Counted from the stretch's first letter, positions 13,101 through 26,062 are shown. The stretch: DNA of 64,000 bases from Lunularia cruciata (GCA_948567375.1 OX419762.1:8128001-8192000), one strand, 5' to 3'. Numbers and translations are program-made. The notes: generated by a model from the sequence alone, not told the origin.

Positions 13101-16100
13101 TTTCGTTGTCTCCACCCCAACTGCACGAGCAATTTGATTGAGCTGCTCACACATACAAACTCGGACCTCCAAGTCTGTGTCCTGCAATCCATGCTGGTGT
13201 ATGTCATATTCGTACAACTTTATTGACGCATAGGAGCTGTCTACAAGAATATGGGAAATATCTTTGAGAAATGGGAGCAGAGGCCGTTCGAGGAACCGGG
13301 GATCTAGAACCCAGTAAGTACGGAACAGGGAACGTGCATATGAAATGCATGCATGATCGTATGCAAATCGAAATGAATTGATTCGGAGCAAATGGGATGT
13401 GAGTGGATCTAACATTACGAAGATAAGCGGAAGTAAGGACGTAATTGATACATTTCCTAAGTAGCACCTGCAGAGAAGTCATATACATCATGGAAGAAGA
13501 ATCAAGCACAACAGATTAAGCAGAGGAGGACCTCAAACAGAGAAAGGAGCAAGGAGGAAAAGACAGAGCTTTAGTTGAGGATGGGTGGAGTGAATATGCA
13601 CGTATTTGAGAAATGGGTGCAGAAGCCGTTGGAAAACGAGGGAGCGAGAACCCATTAAGTACGGAACCGAGAACGTGCGCACGGATGCATGACCGTATGC
13701 AAATCGAAATGAATTGAATCTAGGCAAATGGAGTGTAAGTGAATCTAACATTAGGAAGATAAGCGGAAGTAAGGACGTATTTGACACATTTTATTAGTAT
13801 CACCTGCAGAAAACTAGTATACATCATGGAATAAGAACCAAGACCCATTTAAGCATCTGAGATTGGAAACAGAGGAGGACCATCAAAGAGAGAAAAATCG
13901 AGCAAGGAGGAACAGACAGAGCTTTAGTTGAGGATAGGTGGAGCGGAGCGAAGGGGGAGAGGAGTGGATGGTGTCTTGGCTGTGTCAGAGGGAAGCGTGA
14001 GAGGACTAGATACTGTATATCGCAGCATATTTCATGAACTCATGAATCATAAAACACTGAACACTGAACACTGAAGGAAGCAGACAGGCGGTCATAGTAA
14101 ACCTTCACGGAAGCACTAACGACTTCATCAGTGCTTAACGCAGTGCTGAAGTAGCTGGGCAAATGCCATATGTTCAAAAGCTCATGAGTGCCAAAGGCAT
14201 GAATATGCACGTATTTGAAAAATCGAAGCACAAGCCGAGATGTATGGAACCGAGAACATGCATATGAAGTCCATATGAAATGTATGCATGGTCGTATGCA
14301 AATCGAATGGAATTGAATCTAAGGATATGGAATGTAAGCAAATATAACATTCGGAGATAAGCAGAAGAAAAGGGCGTAATTGATACATTTAATAAGTAGC
14401 ACCTGCAGAGGACTAGTATACATCATGGAATAAGAACCAAGACACAACAGATTAAGCATCTGAAACTGAAAGCAGGGGGGAACCATCAAACAGAGAAACA
14501 TCGAGCAAGGAGGAACAGACAGAGTTTTAGTTGAAGATGGATGGAGTGGAGCTAAGTGGGAGAGGAGTGGATGGTGTCTTGGCTGTGTCGGAGCGAAGCG
14601 TGAGAGGACTGGACAGTGTGTATCGCAGTATGCTCTGTGAACCCATGAGTCCAGAAAAAATTAACACTGAAGGAAGCAGACAGTTCGGCCATAGTAAGCC
14701 TTCCCAAAGGCACTAACGATTTCAGCAATGCCGAAGCAGCTGAGCGAACACGAGGAGTGCCGAGTTTCTGTTCAAAAGCTAATGAGTTCCAAGGCAAACT
14801 CGTTTGCTTCCGAAAGTGCAGCTCAAATATGGTAGCAGTGAGAAATAAGGATACGCTGGAACTTATGCAGAAACCAGCAAGGCCATGTAGGTGCATCTGT
14901 AGAGCCGAAAGAATATATGGTTCCCTGGAGGTAATATGGAAGAAATTGGAAGAAAATGGCATTGAAAATGCAGAAAAGAAACCATGCACAAGGAAAGAAT
15001 GCAAAATAGGAAATACGAGCACGGAAAAGATTCGAGACGCACCTTGGAAGAGAACGTCGATTACATCGATTAGTAGAGAAGCAGAGCAGAATTGCAAGAT
15101 GGCAATGAGAAAAATAGCATTAGCGAGAGAGATACATGCACAGGGAAAAGATCGTGAAGAATAGGAAGAGGCGAGAAATAGCATTAGAGGAGTGTGAGAA
15201 CGAGAGACATTGTCTGCGCGAGGTGATGTGAGGGAGACGGATTGTAAAACCTAGTGGGTCCCAGGCAGGTAAACAGCAAGCATCTGTATTATGCAAAATA
15301 CCTGTAACGAGATCCACTATTCGAAGATAGTGGCATAGACTATCCCGTGGAGGAACGGCTTATCTACCAGTTGATTTTTGCACAAGCACCACAATATGAA
15401 TGACTCTTCGTAAAGAGCTCCCTTCTCGTCCTACAATCTATCTCTGAAAATGCACTAGAACTTCCAAATTTAGTAAAGTACCTGACACAGGCCCATAGCC
15501 TTGTGTAAAAAGTGTTTCTCAATTTCTTCATGTGTTAACAGAGGTGCGATGGCCCCAAGAATGGCACAACAGACGGTGCGCGACTGAACACTCTCTTGTG
15601 ATTCCCCTTTGGACAGCGCTAAATGCAGCAGGTCTTCAAATACAATCTGTTCCATGCAACCGAAAGCACGAAGTACGTTGCATCAACATCCCATACTCAT
15701 ACCGAAAGAAGTTTCTGTACATCTTGATGTTTATAGCATCCCAGTGATTGTCTTGATTGAAAATTTGATAGAAAATGAGACTGACCTTTCGGGGCAACAT
15801 TGGAACCAGGACGCAGAGAGTCTTCAACCAGACTCGTGACACATCTTGATTGCGGTTTGTGCTCAGCATAGACAACACTGTAGGGAGTAGCCACACTCCC
15901 ACCTGCTCCAAGTAGGACCTCAGTTATATATGTCTGGTGTGTTGCAACCAACGCCTAGGTATGTACTATATAATTTGACTCAGAGGTCAGAGTTTTCCGT
16001 TGGCAGTCGCAAAATATCATTCTGAAAAATGAAAGCTGATGTAATGGGTCAACGCACAACTTAATTGAATACAGAAATTTGTATTAATATGAACCTCCAC

Positions 16101-17290
16101 AAGGTCTAACTCGATTATAGGACGATGACCCTGAAGCAATTACTGCCTATAGCAACCATCAATCACGGATCTACTTAAACAAGACCTTAGTAAATCACTT
16201 ACAGCTTTTGGCATGGAAGTATCTTGCAGTATTGTTATGAAGGCCTCTCCTGCAGCAACCTGTCATCTTCCAGTAGATACACTGCATTTTGTTATAGTAG
16301 CATGACATGGTCCACATGCATGCGTGATACATGTTTGCAAGTGTGTTAAGAGGTTCTTCCAAATTTTGACCTCATGCGCGACCGGCTGCAGCTGAAGAAA
16401 AAGGAATACTGGAGTGCTAATTAATATCCATTCTCAAGAATACATTAAGAAGCACACCTAGGAGTCTTTTTCTCTTACCTGGGATTGAGGGTTGTAGCTC
16501 TCCAAAGCGGACGTGAAGCCTGGGAACAATGCACGGTGAGCTGCCTCGTTATATTCATGAAAGGTACTTGGGAGCCTTTCCAAGGCACAACTTTGTTGTA
16601 GCTGTAGAAATAGCAAACAGGCAATCTATTAGCTCCACGAAGCTCACTGAGTTACTTTGGCAGCAAATCCATGTTTCATATTGGCTGCGAATCTGCTTTT
16701 CTTTTGCTAGGTTTCTTCTGGATCAAGTGCTGCCGTTCTGTTCTGCCCTCTTTGCTGGAAGCGGTGAGGCAGATGCAAAGCAAACGGTGATTGTACCGTT
16801 CTGCAACTACAATGTCGTCACCCGATGATATTATTGTGTAAACCACTACTCAAACAAGTTAGATGAACATTAAGGGAGCAGTTATCCGTAAGGATTTATA
16901 CCTGGTGAGCACCTGGAGAGAGGAAAAGTTTGGCACGATCGAGATCACGTAAATTCTCATCCACCGTAAGACGCTCGAGCTCTTCCCCACTCCTTCCAAC
17001 TTCTCTCCGGTGCTGATAGGCAGTTAAATGGCACCTATCTTGTAAGTCGAAAAGTTTGCATCGACTCCAGCTAGAATACTCGAGTCATTCTAGGAGTGTG
17101 ATTTCATCCTGCTAAGATATTCGTTGCATTCGCTAATTGTCTGATTACCTCAGTTATCATGTATGGAGCAATAACCAAGGTTGAGAAAGAACCGAATCAC
17201 AGAGAGATTGACGTGAGAATTGCATTGCGTGTATGGTCGTACCTCTCTAAGATCGTCTCCCCCAAGAGAATCAATGTCACCACGTTCCAT
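7155..17290 (-). CDS. PPP4R4: Protein phosphatase 4 regulatory subunit 4-like HEAT-repeat protein
   Basis: This 21-exon gene is read from the minus strand. Exons (high to low): 17290-17243, 17012-16902, 16601-16479, 16259-16203, 15902-15786, 15646-15482, 13181-13101, 12914-12772, 12281-12212, 11983-11894, 11673-11533, 11287-11164, 10978-10893, 10702-10583, 10251-10133, 10016-9897, 9608-9548, 8902-8663, 8113-8075, 7935-7867, 7697-7155. They sum to 2667 bases, 888 codons plus stop, close to human PPP4R4 (873 residues). Shared landmarks: EELERLTVDENLRDLDRA near the N terminus, VQSRTVCC, EVRVCMCEQL, VLPELYDLL, SSDQIY, DPVPSVRMRACLLLP. A charged coiled-coil-like segment (residues about 686-730) precedes a Ser-rich tail. 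PPP4R4 is a non-catalytic partner of protein phosphatase 4. An ATG eight codons upstream (17314) could also be the start. Nearly all junctions are GT-AG; exon 9 ends in AAG then GCAAGT, a GC-AG intron needed to keep phase. The exon 8 donor (12772) and the exon at 8113-8075 are least certain. Confidence 0.85.
12210..12212 (-). other. GC-AG intron donor in the PPP4R4-like gene
   Basis: The exon ending at 12212 is followed by GCAAGT rather than GT. A nearby GT (inside ATGTGTAAGG) would leave the wrong phase for the next exon, which starts in phase 0 at 11983. The AAG before the junction and GCAAGT after it match the usual consensus of GC-AG introns. Confidence 0.6.
13182..15481. repeat. 2.3-kb intron filled by a degenerate tandem array
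   Basis: The intron between exons 6 and 7 of the PPP4R4-like gene is far longer than its neighbours (about 75 to 550 bp). It holds three tandem copies of one unit, starting near 13260 (TTTGAGAAATGGGAGCAGAG), 13605 and 14210. The last two units are about 605 bp; the first is about 345 bp and lacks the second half. Shared blocks include CGTATGCAAATCGAA and GAGTGGATGGTGTCTTGGCT. Beyond the third copy, 14757-15164 (plus) and 14552-15184 (minus) are both open for over 130 codons, with charged or hydrophobic low-complexity composition and no domain. The array is probably mobile-element-derived or a local amplification. Confidence 0.7.
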
Positions 17291-17314
17291 CCTTGCCCCT
17301 TCTTTGCAACACAT

Positions 17315-17867
17315 GAAATTTACCACATCTCATCTCTTTAGGCCACCGGCATTTCAAGATCAATAATTTGAGATCTTGGTTTTGCTTGAAGTGTCATACT
17401 TTATAGCAAGGACGCCTACAGCGTAAGCATTTCATCCTTACCCTGCAACCTGGAGAAACAGCGGGAAACCTGAGTTCAGAACAATTTCGAGCTGTAAGCT
17501 CTAATATTCAATTGTTTGTGGAGGTGAAGTTCTGTGCAGGAACTTACTTCCCAACTCAATACAGCATCAAACATAACCCCCCTGATTCTACCATTCCATT
17601 TCTTCGTTGTTATCAGTTGTTTAGTGACTTTCTGCAACTTAGGGTTTGGTGAATACAGGGACTGCTCTTCGACAACCTGGTGTCAGCTTCGACAGTCATC
17701 TCAAGGTAACTCGAACTCTTTAGTCTTTCAGGTGCAAGCTAAAACTATACAGCAAGCTGCATAAAAGGAATTGTGAGAAAATCGACAGTAAAGACCAAAC
17801 AGAGTTTGCTAGGATTGTGTGGACAATGAAGAGAAGAGGTTAGGATAAAGAGCAAGTATTTTATGAT
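17315..17867. other. Upstream region of the PPP4R4-like gene
   Basis: This holds the presumed 5' leader and promoter of the minus-strand gene starting at 17290 or 17314. No clear TATA box or upstream coding exon could be tied to it. In-frame sequence just above the first ATG is open for a few codons only. Confidence 0.35.
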
Positions 17868-19502
17868 TTGAGCTTCTCAGAAGTGAGTATGCTGTTGAGA
17901 GACAACTCACTAGGAGGGTCTACTAACATACTGCACTCTAGATTACGCTATCCGGGAGTGCGACCGATATTGTTTTATTACACAGTAGACGAAATCTTAC
18001 GAGAATTCAACTTCTGTCACTTCGAGCATTTGATGTGTGAGCCTGGGTTGCTATCATGCCTGGCTTCTACTTGCAGCGGACGAACATCAACGCGCACTGG
18101 CTCACTACAGGTGCTTGAGCAGATCCAAAAGATGAACTTTTTACCTTAATCGATGAGAGCGATCGCTTGCTAGACCATAGTCGACATTTTGGTTGGATAG
18201 TTAGTCTCTTATGAGATTCCATGCGTATGCACGAACTTCACTGTCCACTCTCCAAAGTAGGGGATTCAAGAGTTCGGCCTCTGCGCGCCGCCAGTTATTC
18301 TTGGGTACTAGTAGCACTGACCAAGCCCCACGTGAAATTGAAGTGGAAGAAGCCAGGTAATGAGTCGTCAAGCACCGTTCTTAGGTGGTGATTGTCGGCT
18401 ATTTTCTGAGAAACTCGTTATTATCGACTTCTGGAATACACAAAGAAATGCTCGAGTGTTGAGAAGAGACCCAATGTATGCAAGAGATGACATACTTACG
18501 AGCTTGCGATCAATCGTCCCACCGTCGAGTGATTTTTCACCTTTATGTATAACGGGGATAGGTATCACCCTCTACACTCCTTCACATTCGCATCTAACGG
18601 GAGACGATTATCAGTAGTCAGCGACGCGTGGTATCCGGATTGCTCAGGCATGCCCCGACAACAGCGACGCTCTGGGAAGAACTTTCGCGAACAGCAACGA
18701 CCAAAATTTTAGTTGCATGTGCAAAGACTAGCAACTTTGCTAATTACAAACCTGTAAGCTATGTCGACTCAGAGAGAAACACACACTTGCTGACGAGATT
18801 ATTGAAACCTCGGAGAATCTTGGAGCGTATGGATTGACCAGCAAGGGACTGTCGGGCGCTGATGTCTACAGATCATGAGATGACTATAGGTCATGAGAGC
18901 AGTTGTCGATAACTGTATCTCCGAGACACCCGTAGTACCAGACCTTTAAGAAACGGCGCCCGACTCATGTCAAGTGTGATTGTGTAAAGCGCGGGCGCCG
19001 ATAGCAGACCCATATGGTTACCAATTTGTCGGAAGACGGGACGAATGCGGAGTAAATATGAGTAAGGTAATTTGGCCACTATTTCGAGCATTACTCAATT
19101 CCACAGGTTGAAGACATGAATAACACAATTGAGGATGGAATGGACTCAATTACTAGGAAGTAACGACGATATGGACTCCCGATTCTGCAACAGTCGGGTC
19201 TTCCTGAACTTGAGAACGAGAATATACTCAACATTACGGAATGTGGATTCATGTGACTGCCAAGGTTTTGTGAATTTCCGGGAGGAGTCATGTACCTGAG
19301 GATATGGTCCTACTCGGTAATATTAATTCATCAATATCAGTCTGCCTTCATTGTTATACTCTTGTGCGTAGGTACACAGACTCATGATCAACCGGGTATA
19401 AATTTGTTCGAAGCATTACGTCACACACTGACCACGTCTTTGTCTCAATACAACTCAGTTGTCGTGATCCAACCGGTGATACTAAGCAGGAAGAAGTTTT
19501 AG
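17868..19502 (+). pseudogene. Frame-broken plus-strand coding stretch, no family recognised
   Basis: Several plus-strand frames are open for longer than expected, and they follow one another: 17868-18149 (93 codons), about 18150-18390 (open with one TGA, containing HSRHFGWIVSLL), 18360-18617 (85 codons, with LVIIDFWNTQRNARVLRRD), one frame from 18628 to about 19320 with six stops, and 19290-19502. The impression is of one long coding sequence broken by several indels and stops. No catalytic motif, zinc finger or membrane segment stands out, so I offer no function. It lies head-to-head with the PPP4R4-like gene. Confidence 0.35.
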
Positions 19503-20146
19503 CTAGTTCTGGGGTTAGAAACTCACATGAAACAATCAGTCGATCACGATCACGGTTATATTTTGACACAATTCAACTGTAACTTCTTCACGTTTCAGTC
19601 AAATTGACAGGTGAAAAAATCAGGACTTCTGCAATCGGACTAGGACACTTTAGTGATATTAAACTACTTAGTGGAAGATTGGCGCTCAGGCATCAGTTCT
19701 TTGACTTTTTATCATGAATGTCTAGAGCGATGAGTTGTCCATTCAATCAATATTCATAAACTGAGAGTAACAAATGCCAATTCAGGTGACATCATATACC
19801 AGGCCAGTCGATGTATCAGCACGCAGGAGATGACCAGAGGATCTTTAATTTATAAAACTTGACAGTGAAGAAGTTTCAGAAAAAATTCTAAAACCTAAAG
19901 AAAATTATCTGCAATTCTGAGTGCTAATGCGTGTGTGTCGCAACACCTATTGATATATAAGGCGCCATTTATTTCCATTTATAGATGATATTACCAACCC
20001 TCATTTGCAGATAGTGCTCCGGAGACGGTTCCCATGTCTATGAGATCGTGGTATCCCGAAGCATATTGGGTCACATCAATGATCACTTATGACAGAATTT
20101 AGAAGTCTGTGAGAGTATCTGGACGCATATGTATTTCCAATTATAG

Positions 20147-20482
20147 GTGGAGTTTGGTTATTCTGGAATGGTTTGGTTATATGTGCCGACTGTGCGACCA
20201 TACGTAGCCTGTTTAACGGACTGACGGGCTGATACGTTTACATATTCTGATGCTCTTTGCACTATCAGGAATGTACCATCATCATTCTTTGTAGCAACTG
20301 AAAGATACAAAGACGTGCTGCCCACTACTCGAATCAGGCAAAGAGATAACGATCGAAGAATTCTTGCTTGGACTTTTTCTTACTGGATCCAAGGACCCCT
20401 TACTTCTGAGCATTCTCTAATACCTATCGTCATTCAGTTTATCGAGACAAGAATCATACCTCTTGAGGAGACAAGCTGAGTA
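20147..20482 (+). other. Open coding-like stretch without a start codon
   Basis: After an acceptor-like TTATAG at 20146, one plus-strand frame runs about 110 codons with a single TGA. It contains SGMVWLYVPTVRPYVACL and later RILAWTFSYWIQGP, and ends at a TGA near 20480. It may be another piece of the broken coding stretch upstream or an isolated exon. I recognise no domain. Confidence 0.3.
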
Positions 20483-22428
20483 TAAAAACGTCACAGTGAC
20501 ACCGCGACGGTTTTCTTACTTTCCTTTACTAAGATGAATATTTGAGATTCTGAACCGGGAACTGGATCCTTACATACAGTACCAGCTCCGGAGCAACTTT
20601 ATCATCGATGGAACAACAGTTGGCTTGCATGAAAGGTTGCATCATACAGACACAAGGTCGCCACCCTCTCGAAGACAGAAGACGCAGGTACAAGTCTTCG
20701 ACTTAAATGCTAGAATAAACGCTGTCTGACCAATTACTTCTGATGTAGTTCTTGAACTAACTGGCATTATCGACTCCCAATGTGACAGTGCAAACCACTG
20801 CAATAGACATCAATTATTTTCCTCCTCTTCTCAGAGGAATACATCTCTAAACTTGTGGAAGGATTTAGCCTGATGTAATCATCAATGAATCTATTCAAGT
20901 ACATAAGACAGGGCAGTCTAGATACGGCCTCAGCTTCACCTAACTGTGTTCGACTCTGTTGTGAGCCGCATTTGTATAACATTGCAGTACATGTGACCTC
21001 TACGAGAAAGCAAGGGATTTGGCAGTCATGCTAGCTAGTTTTCGGGAACGTCGTACCGGGCAGTTTGTCGGCACTGTGGTGAATGGTCCGTCGAAACAGA
21101 ATTTTATATTTAAAGAAGATCATCGCTTATGCATAACACGTTTATCAAAGCAGGCCAAAGCTCACTTATCTATTCAGGTCGATGCCATATCCTAGCCGTG
21201 TTGGTGCAGACACACCGTGCAATACTATTAGGAGAAAAATTTTAATCTACAAGGAATGTGTAGACTATCCAGGAAAATTAGGACACAACACGTTGATCTT
21301 CAGCTAGATGCGTGGGATGTCTAGTCCCCTCTCCAAGAAGCTGGCAAGAAGAAATGTGCTCTCACCAAGGAAGCTTTGAGTTACGTGTTTGAGTGTCTCA
21401 TTTTGGTAATACCTGGGTCAGACATCTGTACAAGAATACTTCCCACCTGAACAATGTGACATCAACAACCACAAACTGTTTGTCTCTATGGATCAAGATG
21501 AAGTAGGATGCACGATTGTATGGTGGACATCAGCACATGAAGATATTCTAACTGCTCAGGTAGTATAAGACTATGCAATGTTGCATTTGCTCCTGTCACT
21601 CGTGCATGTCTGCAGGAAATCGGCATGTAGGCCACGGGAGGACTGCTGCAAGCATAATCACGTTGGTGTAAAGTATCTCCAGACATCTGATTCTTACATC
21701 AGACCTCAGCTTTACGTGATGATGGTCTACCTCGAGAATAGGAATCACTGAAGTATGGCAATCACTCGATTCCTTCATGAGTGGCGCTGTTTATTGGCTT
21801 AAGGTCCATTATCTGCATCAATCCGAGAACGCACAAAGCTGCTGTGGGAAGAAAGGACCAGATTTGTGTGTCTGGTTCTCCTTTTCCTTTGATTCGATTC
21901 TCTACAGGGAAAATGGTATTTCTTAGTTCTCCATAACAAAAAGCTCGTGGAGTTTTCATTAAGATTTATGGATGATCCTCTCTTGCGTTTGTCCATCAGT
22001 TTTATGACTTTTGAAACTTAGGATCTCTCATATGTAATAATTCGCAGTAGAAAATTACTTTGGAATTAATTACCTCTTCATTTAGTAAAAGATCTTTTTG
22101 TTTTCTTATGTTCACAGGTACGTCAGATTTCTTTGGATATATTTTTCAAGGCACATGTTTTCTATTGTCGATAGATTTATGAACGGGACGTGGGTTCTTT
22201 AATTCTTAAAAGTCGTTCATTTTCCATAAATGATCAATCATTTTCTATTTGGAACCCTCCTCTTATGTAAATCATGGGTCCAGTATGCTTGAGATAATAT
22301 TAGACTAGATAAACACATGTACCTTCCAGATATGAGGAATACTCATTGGCTTCCGATAATCGATTCCTGAAAACCTTCAAGCACTGAGATAGGTAGTAAC
22401 TCTGATATTAAGATTGTTCTCCGAAATA
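20483..22428. other. Intergenic DNA, no supported gene
   Basis: Short open frames occur on both strands. The minus-strand piece near 21690-21780 (with DVRIRCLEILYTN) has a HEAT-like look, but it is followed by poor splice sites and I could not link it to other exons. Nothing else is supported. Confidence 0.35.
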
Positions 22429-22538
22429 CTAATCATGTTCTTAGAACATGATTAATATTCCTGTTCTTAAGATTGTCCCTAAAAGCATTAATCATGTTCG
22501 AGAACATGATTAATGTTTCTAGGATCAATCTTAAGAAC
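22429..22538. repeat. Adjacent palindromes forming a 76-bp hairpin
   Basis: A near-perfect palindrome at 22429-22455 (TAATCATGTTCT, one centre base, then its complement) is followed at 22463-22538 by a longer inverted repeat. The longer one starts GTTCTTAAGATTG and ends CAATCTTAAGAAC, and its perfect core CATTAATCATGTTC is mirrored around GA. Both share the AATCATGTTC core, so one may derive from the other. It could be a small foldback element or a hairpin RNA source. No flanking target duplication was identified. Confidence 0.75.
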
Positions 22539-25500
22539 ATAGAACTAAATCAAGTAGGAAATCGAAGAGGCCATGGGAATCAGGATTGACTTGCCCCATA
22601 CTCACACCAATATCATTTACACTACCTTGAAAGCTCTAAGTGACATGCGATATGGAAAGAAACAAACACATGTGAGATTGGACATTTTGCACTCAATGGA
22701 AGTCTCATCATTGCTGTCCGTCAAAACTTTCTATACCAGTTGGAATGATTATTCGGTAGACAGCTTACGAGTCTAGGGTAGGATTTTTATATTTTTATTT
22801 ATTTATTTATTTATATTTATATATGTAGGTCTATTTCGGAAGCTACTGTAGATCGGCCAAAACCACAAGGTTGGAGAAGCACTCGATGTATTACTTAAAC
22901 CTCGGCTTATATATTAGGCGTCCCCATCTAGTAGGACCACATATCCATGAATGAGATAAACCATGTCCAGCAAATTGTTGCAAGGCGCTCTACCTGTTTA
23001 ACATATCGCACTTCATTTTTTTTAATCCATGAAATAACATTTGTTGTATGGATGTCTTCGGCATTTGCCTTTTCTTGTACTTACTTGAAGCTTTGCAGTT
23101 TAAAATTGGTTTGCCTAGAATATCGCTGTGCATGTTGTAGACATAAACTAGAGAGGAAAAGTTGGCAATTGGTGCAAGAAGAGGTTGGTGTTCTGTATGC
23201 AGATTGATTAAGGAACCACCTAGGCAATAATGGAAGCTCACGGACGTAAATTAATAAAGTAAAAGACTGTGCCCTACCAAATGTGTCCACAGGCGTCCAT
23301 CTTTAACATCAGTTGCAAGTAATAGATTAAATGTCAAACGGGCGGAGTATTTCAGGGTGATTGGTCTTCCTTTCACAAATCATCGATGTAGATAATATAA
23401 CTTCTCTTTGGTGTCAATTAGCGTTTGGAGAAGTATATGCTTACTTGCACTGGACGACTATCATTGAAGCGTAATCCTGCTCTGTATTACCCTAGCACTT
23501 TTCATATTCATGAAGAGCGTTCATCAAAACCCTGGCATGAAAGTGAGGCGCTATTTCTACGCACGTTTACATTCAATGTCATGAGCCACGCTGTATGCAA
23601 AACGATCAAGAGTTCAGGAGATTCTTCCGGAGTCGGAGATACTGCACGGCGCAAGAGACCACGGTAGGTTCAGATTGAGGTATCGAGGTCGTAGTGCAGT
23701 CGTGGACTTACGTAGTTCCTGACAAGGCGGCGATTTGACAGAAGGTTTTGGAGCCGCCCTGTGCGGGTGTAGAGGAACTACAGTAGTGTAGCTATAGTGG
23801 GACTGGTGCTCGAGGAGATTTTCTCGAGGACCTGTCCACTTTCCCGGTCAGAGGACCGAACTGCTGTACAGTACCATGCTTTACGGGGCTATTGGGGAGA
23901 CTTTCTGGGAAATTCTCCCAAACAGCCATAAATTTTCTTCCCGACAAAATCTCTCTGTATACCGGCAGTGACAAGATCTGCCGGTACCGGTACAAATTAC
24001 TCCACAGTAGTCGCTAGATTCCCCCGAACATTGACTAGGAGATGGGTGAATCGGTTCATGTCGAGTACGTAGAAATGGTGTTCATATCAAAGTACAGGAC
24101 AGTAGTTTCGACGCACCAGCGCTCCGATGAGAAGATACCTGCTGTAGAGGTGGTGAACTGGAGACGAGACAGCGGACTGCTGGTGTTGCTGCAATGCAGG
24201 AGTTTTAGATCGTCCTGTAAGGCACTACAGTAGCAATATATCTTGGTCTTTTGTAACTCCTCCGATAATGAAAGAAACTAAGAAGGGCAGGGTAATGCGT
24301 GCGAGTCAAAGATACTGTAGCAATCTGCCAGCCCTGGCAAGAATCTCGCATTAATGGTCTGGTCAATCAGGGCATACTGCTGCGCAAGGTGGTGATAATC
24401 AACGACAGAGTTTCAATGATGCAAGATTGTGTAAGCACCAACAGTGAAGACCAGCAGACTCAAGAGCTAAGGGATTAGAGAAGGTACTTGCATAACGAAG
24501 ACCAGACCGTTCCAGTACCAAGTTATACTTTCGTTGAGCTGAATCACAATTGGCTCTCGTCTGAGAAGTGCCTCGTTTCAATCAATTTGTGTTCGATGAG
24601 GAATAGGATTGAGAAGCAAACTGATAGGGTTTCTGAGGAGATGAGGGTCATGCAGAACCATGCAGGCTTCTCCGAGTATGTGTCTGGCTCACTATCGTCA
24701 ACGAGAGAAGGTTAACGAAGTGCAGATCTTATATGGAGAGACTCATGAAGGTGTGAATAACTCATGATGCTGTAATGCAGAGGGACAGTGGTAGTAGCTG
24801 CTCTACAGGGGCCAGTAAAGAGTTGGTGAAGTTGCAGTAGTATCAAATGCGACGCATGTGCCAATTGATGTTGCGTTCCTTTTCTGCTAACCAGCTGTCC
24901 AGGGTGAACTCGCTTTGGAGGGTATAATACGTTGCGAGATTGGGGTTTTAGTGACCTTATCGTGATAAAAATCCTCTGATCTTGCCATGACTTCGACCAC
25001 GCAAAAGCCAAAACAAAAGCAAAACTATGTACAGCAAATAAGACCTGCACCTAATAACGACTACCATCCGTCTACCTTCCAAAACATTCAACACCCGCAG
25101 AGCCAACTTCTGTAGCAAAAAGTACACGATGGAGCCTCATTACTCTTCTTATTCAGATTCACAGCCGTGCCATTTGGACAACATGAACATTGCACCGTCC
25201 GCCCCACAGTGCAACTTGAACCCAGCAGGACAAAGCAGATCTCACTCACCGAGAGACACTGTTCTAGAGTAACCAGGCAGGATTCCAGTGAAGTACTTAT
25301 GTCGGCAGATCATGCTTCCCCTACCTCTGCATTCTGCAGGCGGTAAGGTATAAGTGCGTTTTGATTGCCATCTTCGGAATACCTTTTTCACGCTTTCGAC
25401 TCACGTTTACCAACCGACGACGTTATTAGTGTTCCAATTTCGCGGTAGGAGATAAAACAGGCCTTGCGGTTCTTTCAGCATGTCACTTTAGACCTGGACA

Positions 25501-26062
25501 TAGTCCTCTACATATCATGACGCAGTGTCGCCCCTGTATAAAGTTGGGCTGAGAGGGATAAAGATTGGCAGCCTTTCCTCTGGCACGTGATCATGGGGAT
25601 GACGGTAGACTAACTCTTATCATCTTCGGACTATCAATGAGAAGAGCTTTACCAACGGAAGAACGGGTGACATTGCACTACGCCCCACGATTCCCTATCC
25701 TCAGGACCGCGAAATGCGGATGAAATGTTTGAATTGGACATGCATGAAGGAACATCCGTCGATCCAAAATGACCATGCTGAATAGACTTTCCAGCAACAC
25801 AAATTCAAAATTAATAGCTATCATTATGGTTTGCGGGGGCGGAATGAGCGGAAACCTTTCCCGGGAATTCAAATGAATGGCAAACAGTATGGCTGCCTTA
25901 CAATCTCTCGTAGATAAGGTGACCAGGATGAGTCGAAACGAAAAGAAAACCTCGACTCCATTGTAGCACGCCTTACGAAGGTGGGCCAATTTTGTGGACG
26001 CTAAGAACTCAAGAAAGGACTTAATGTACAGAACACGCGGGTAGCTCAATCCGTCGTTTGAA
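22539..26062. other. Intergenic DNA, no supported gene
   Basis: This contains a TATTT-rich simple stretch near 22785-22825 and scattered copies of the short string CTACAGTAG (for example near 23775, 24005 and 24225). Open frames are short and not bounded by convincing splice sites. The longest (minus, 25678-26049, 123 codons, hydrophobic) lies opposite a plus frame that is also partly open, so I do not call it. Confidence 0.4.

Noticed and set aside
14552-15184. 210-codon minus-strand open frame
   Set aside because: Lies in an intron beside a tandem array, hydrophobic low-complexity product, overlaps an open plus frame; no evidence of a gene.
25678-26049. 123-codon hydrophobic minus-strand open frame
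   Set aside because: No motif, no splice context, and the opposite strand is also partly open, so it may be a shadow.
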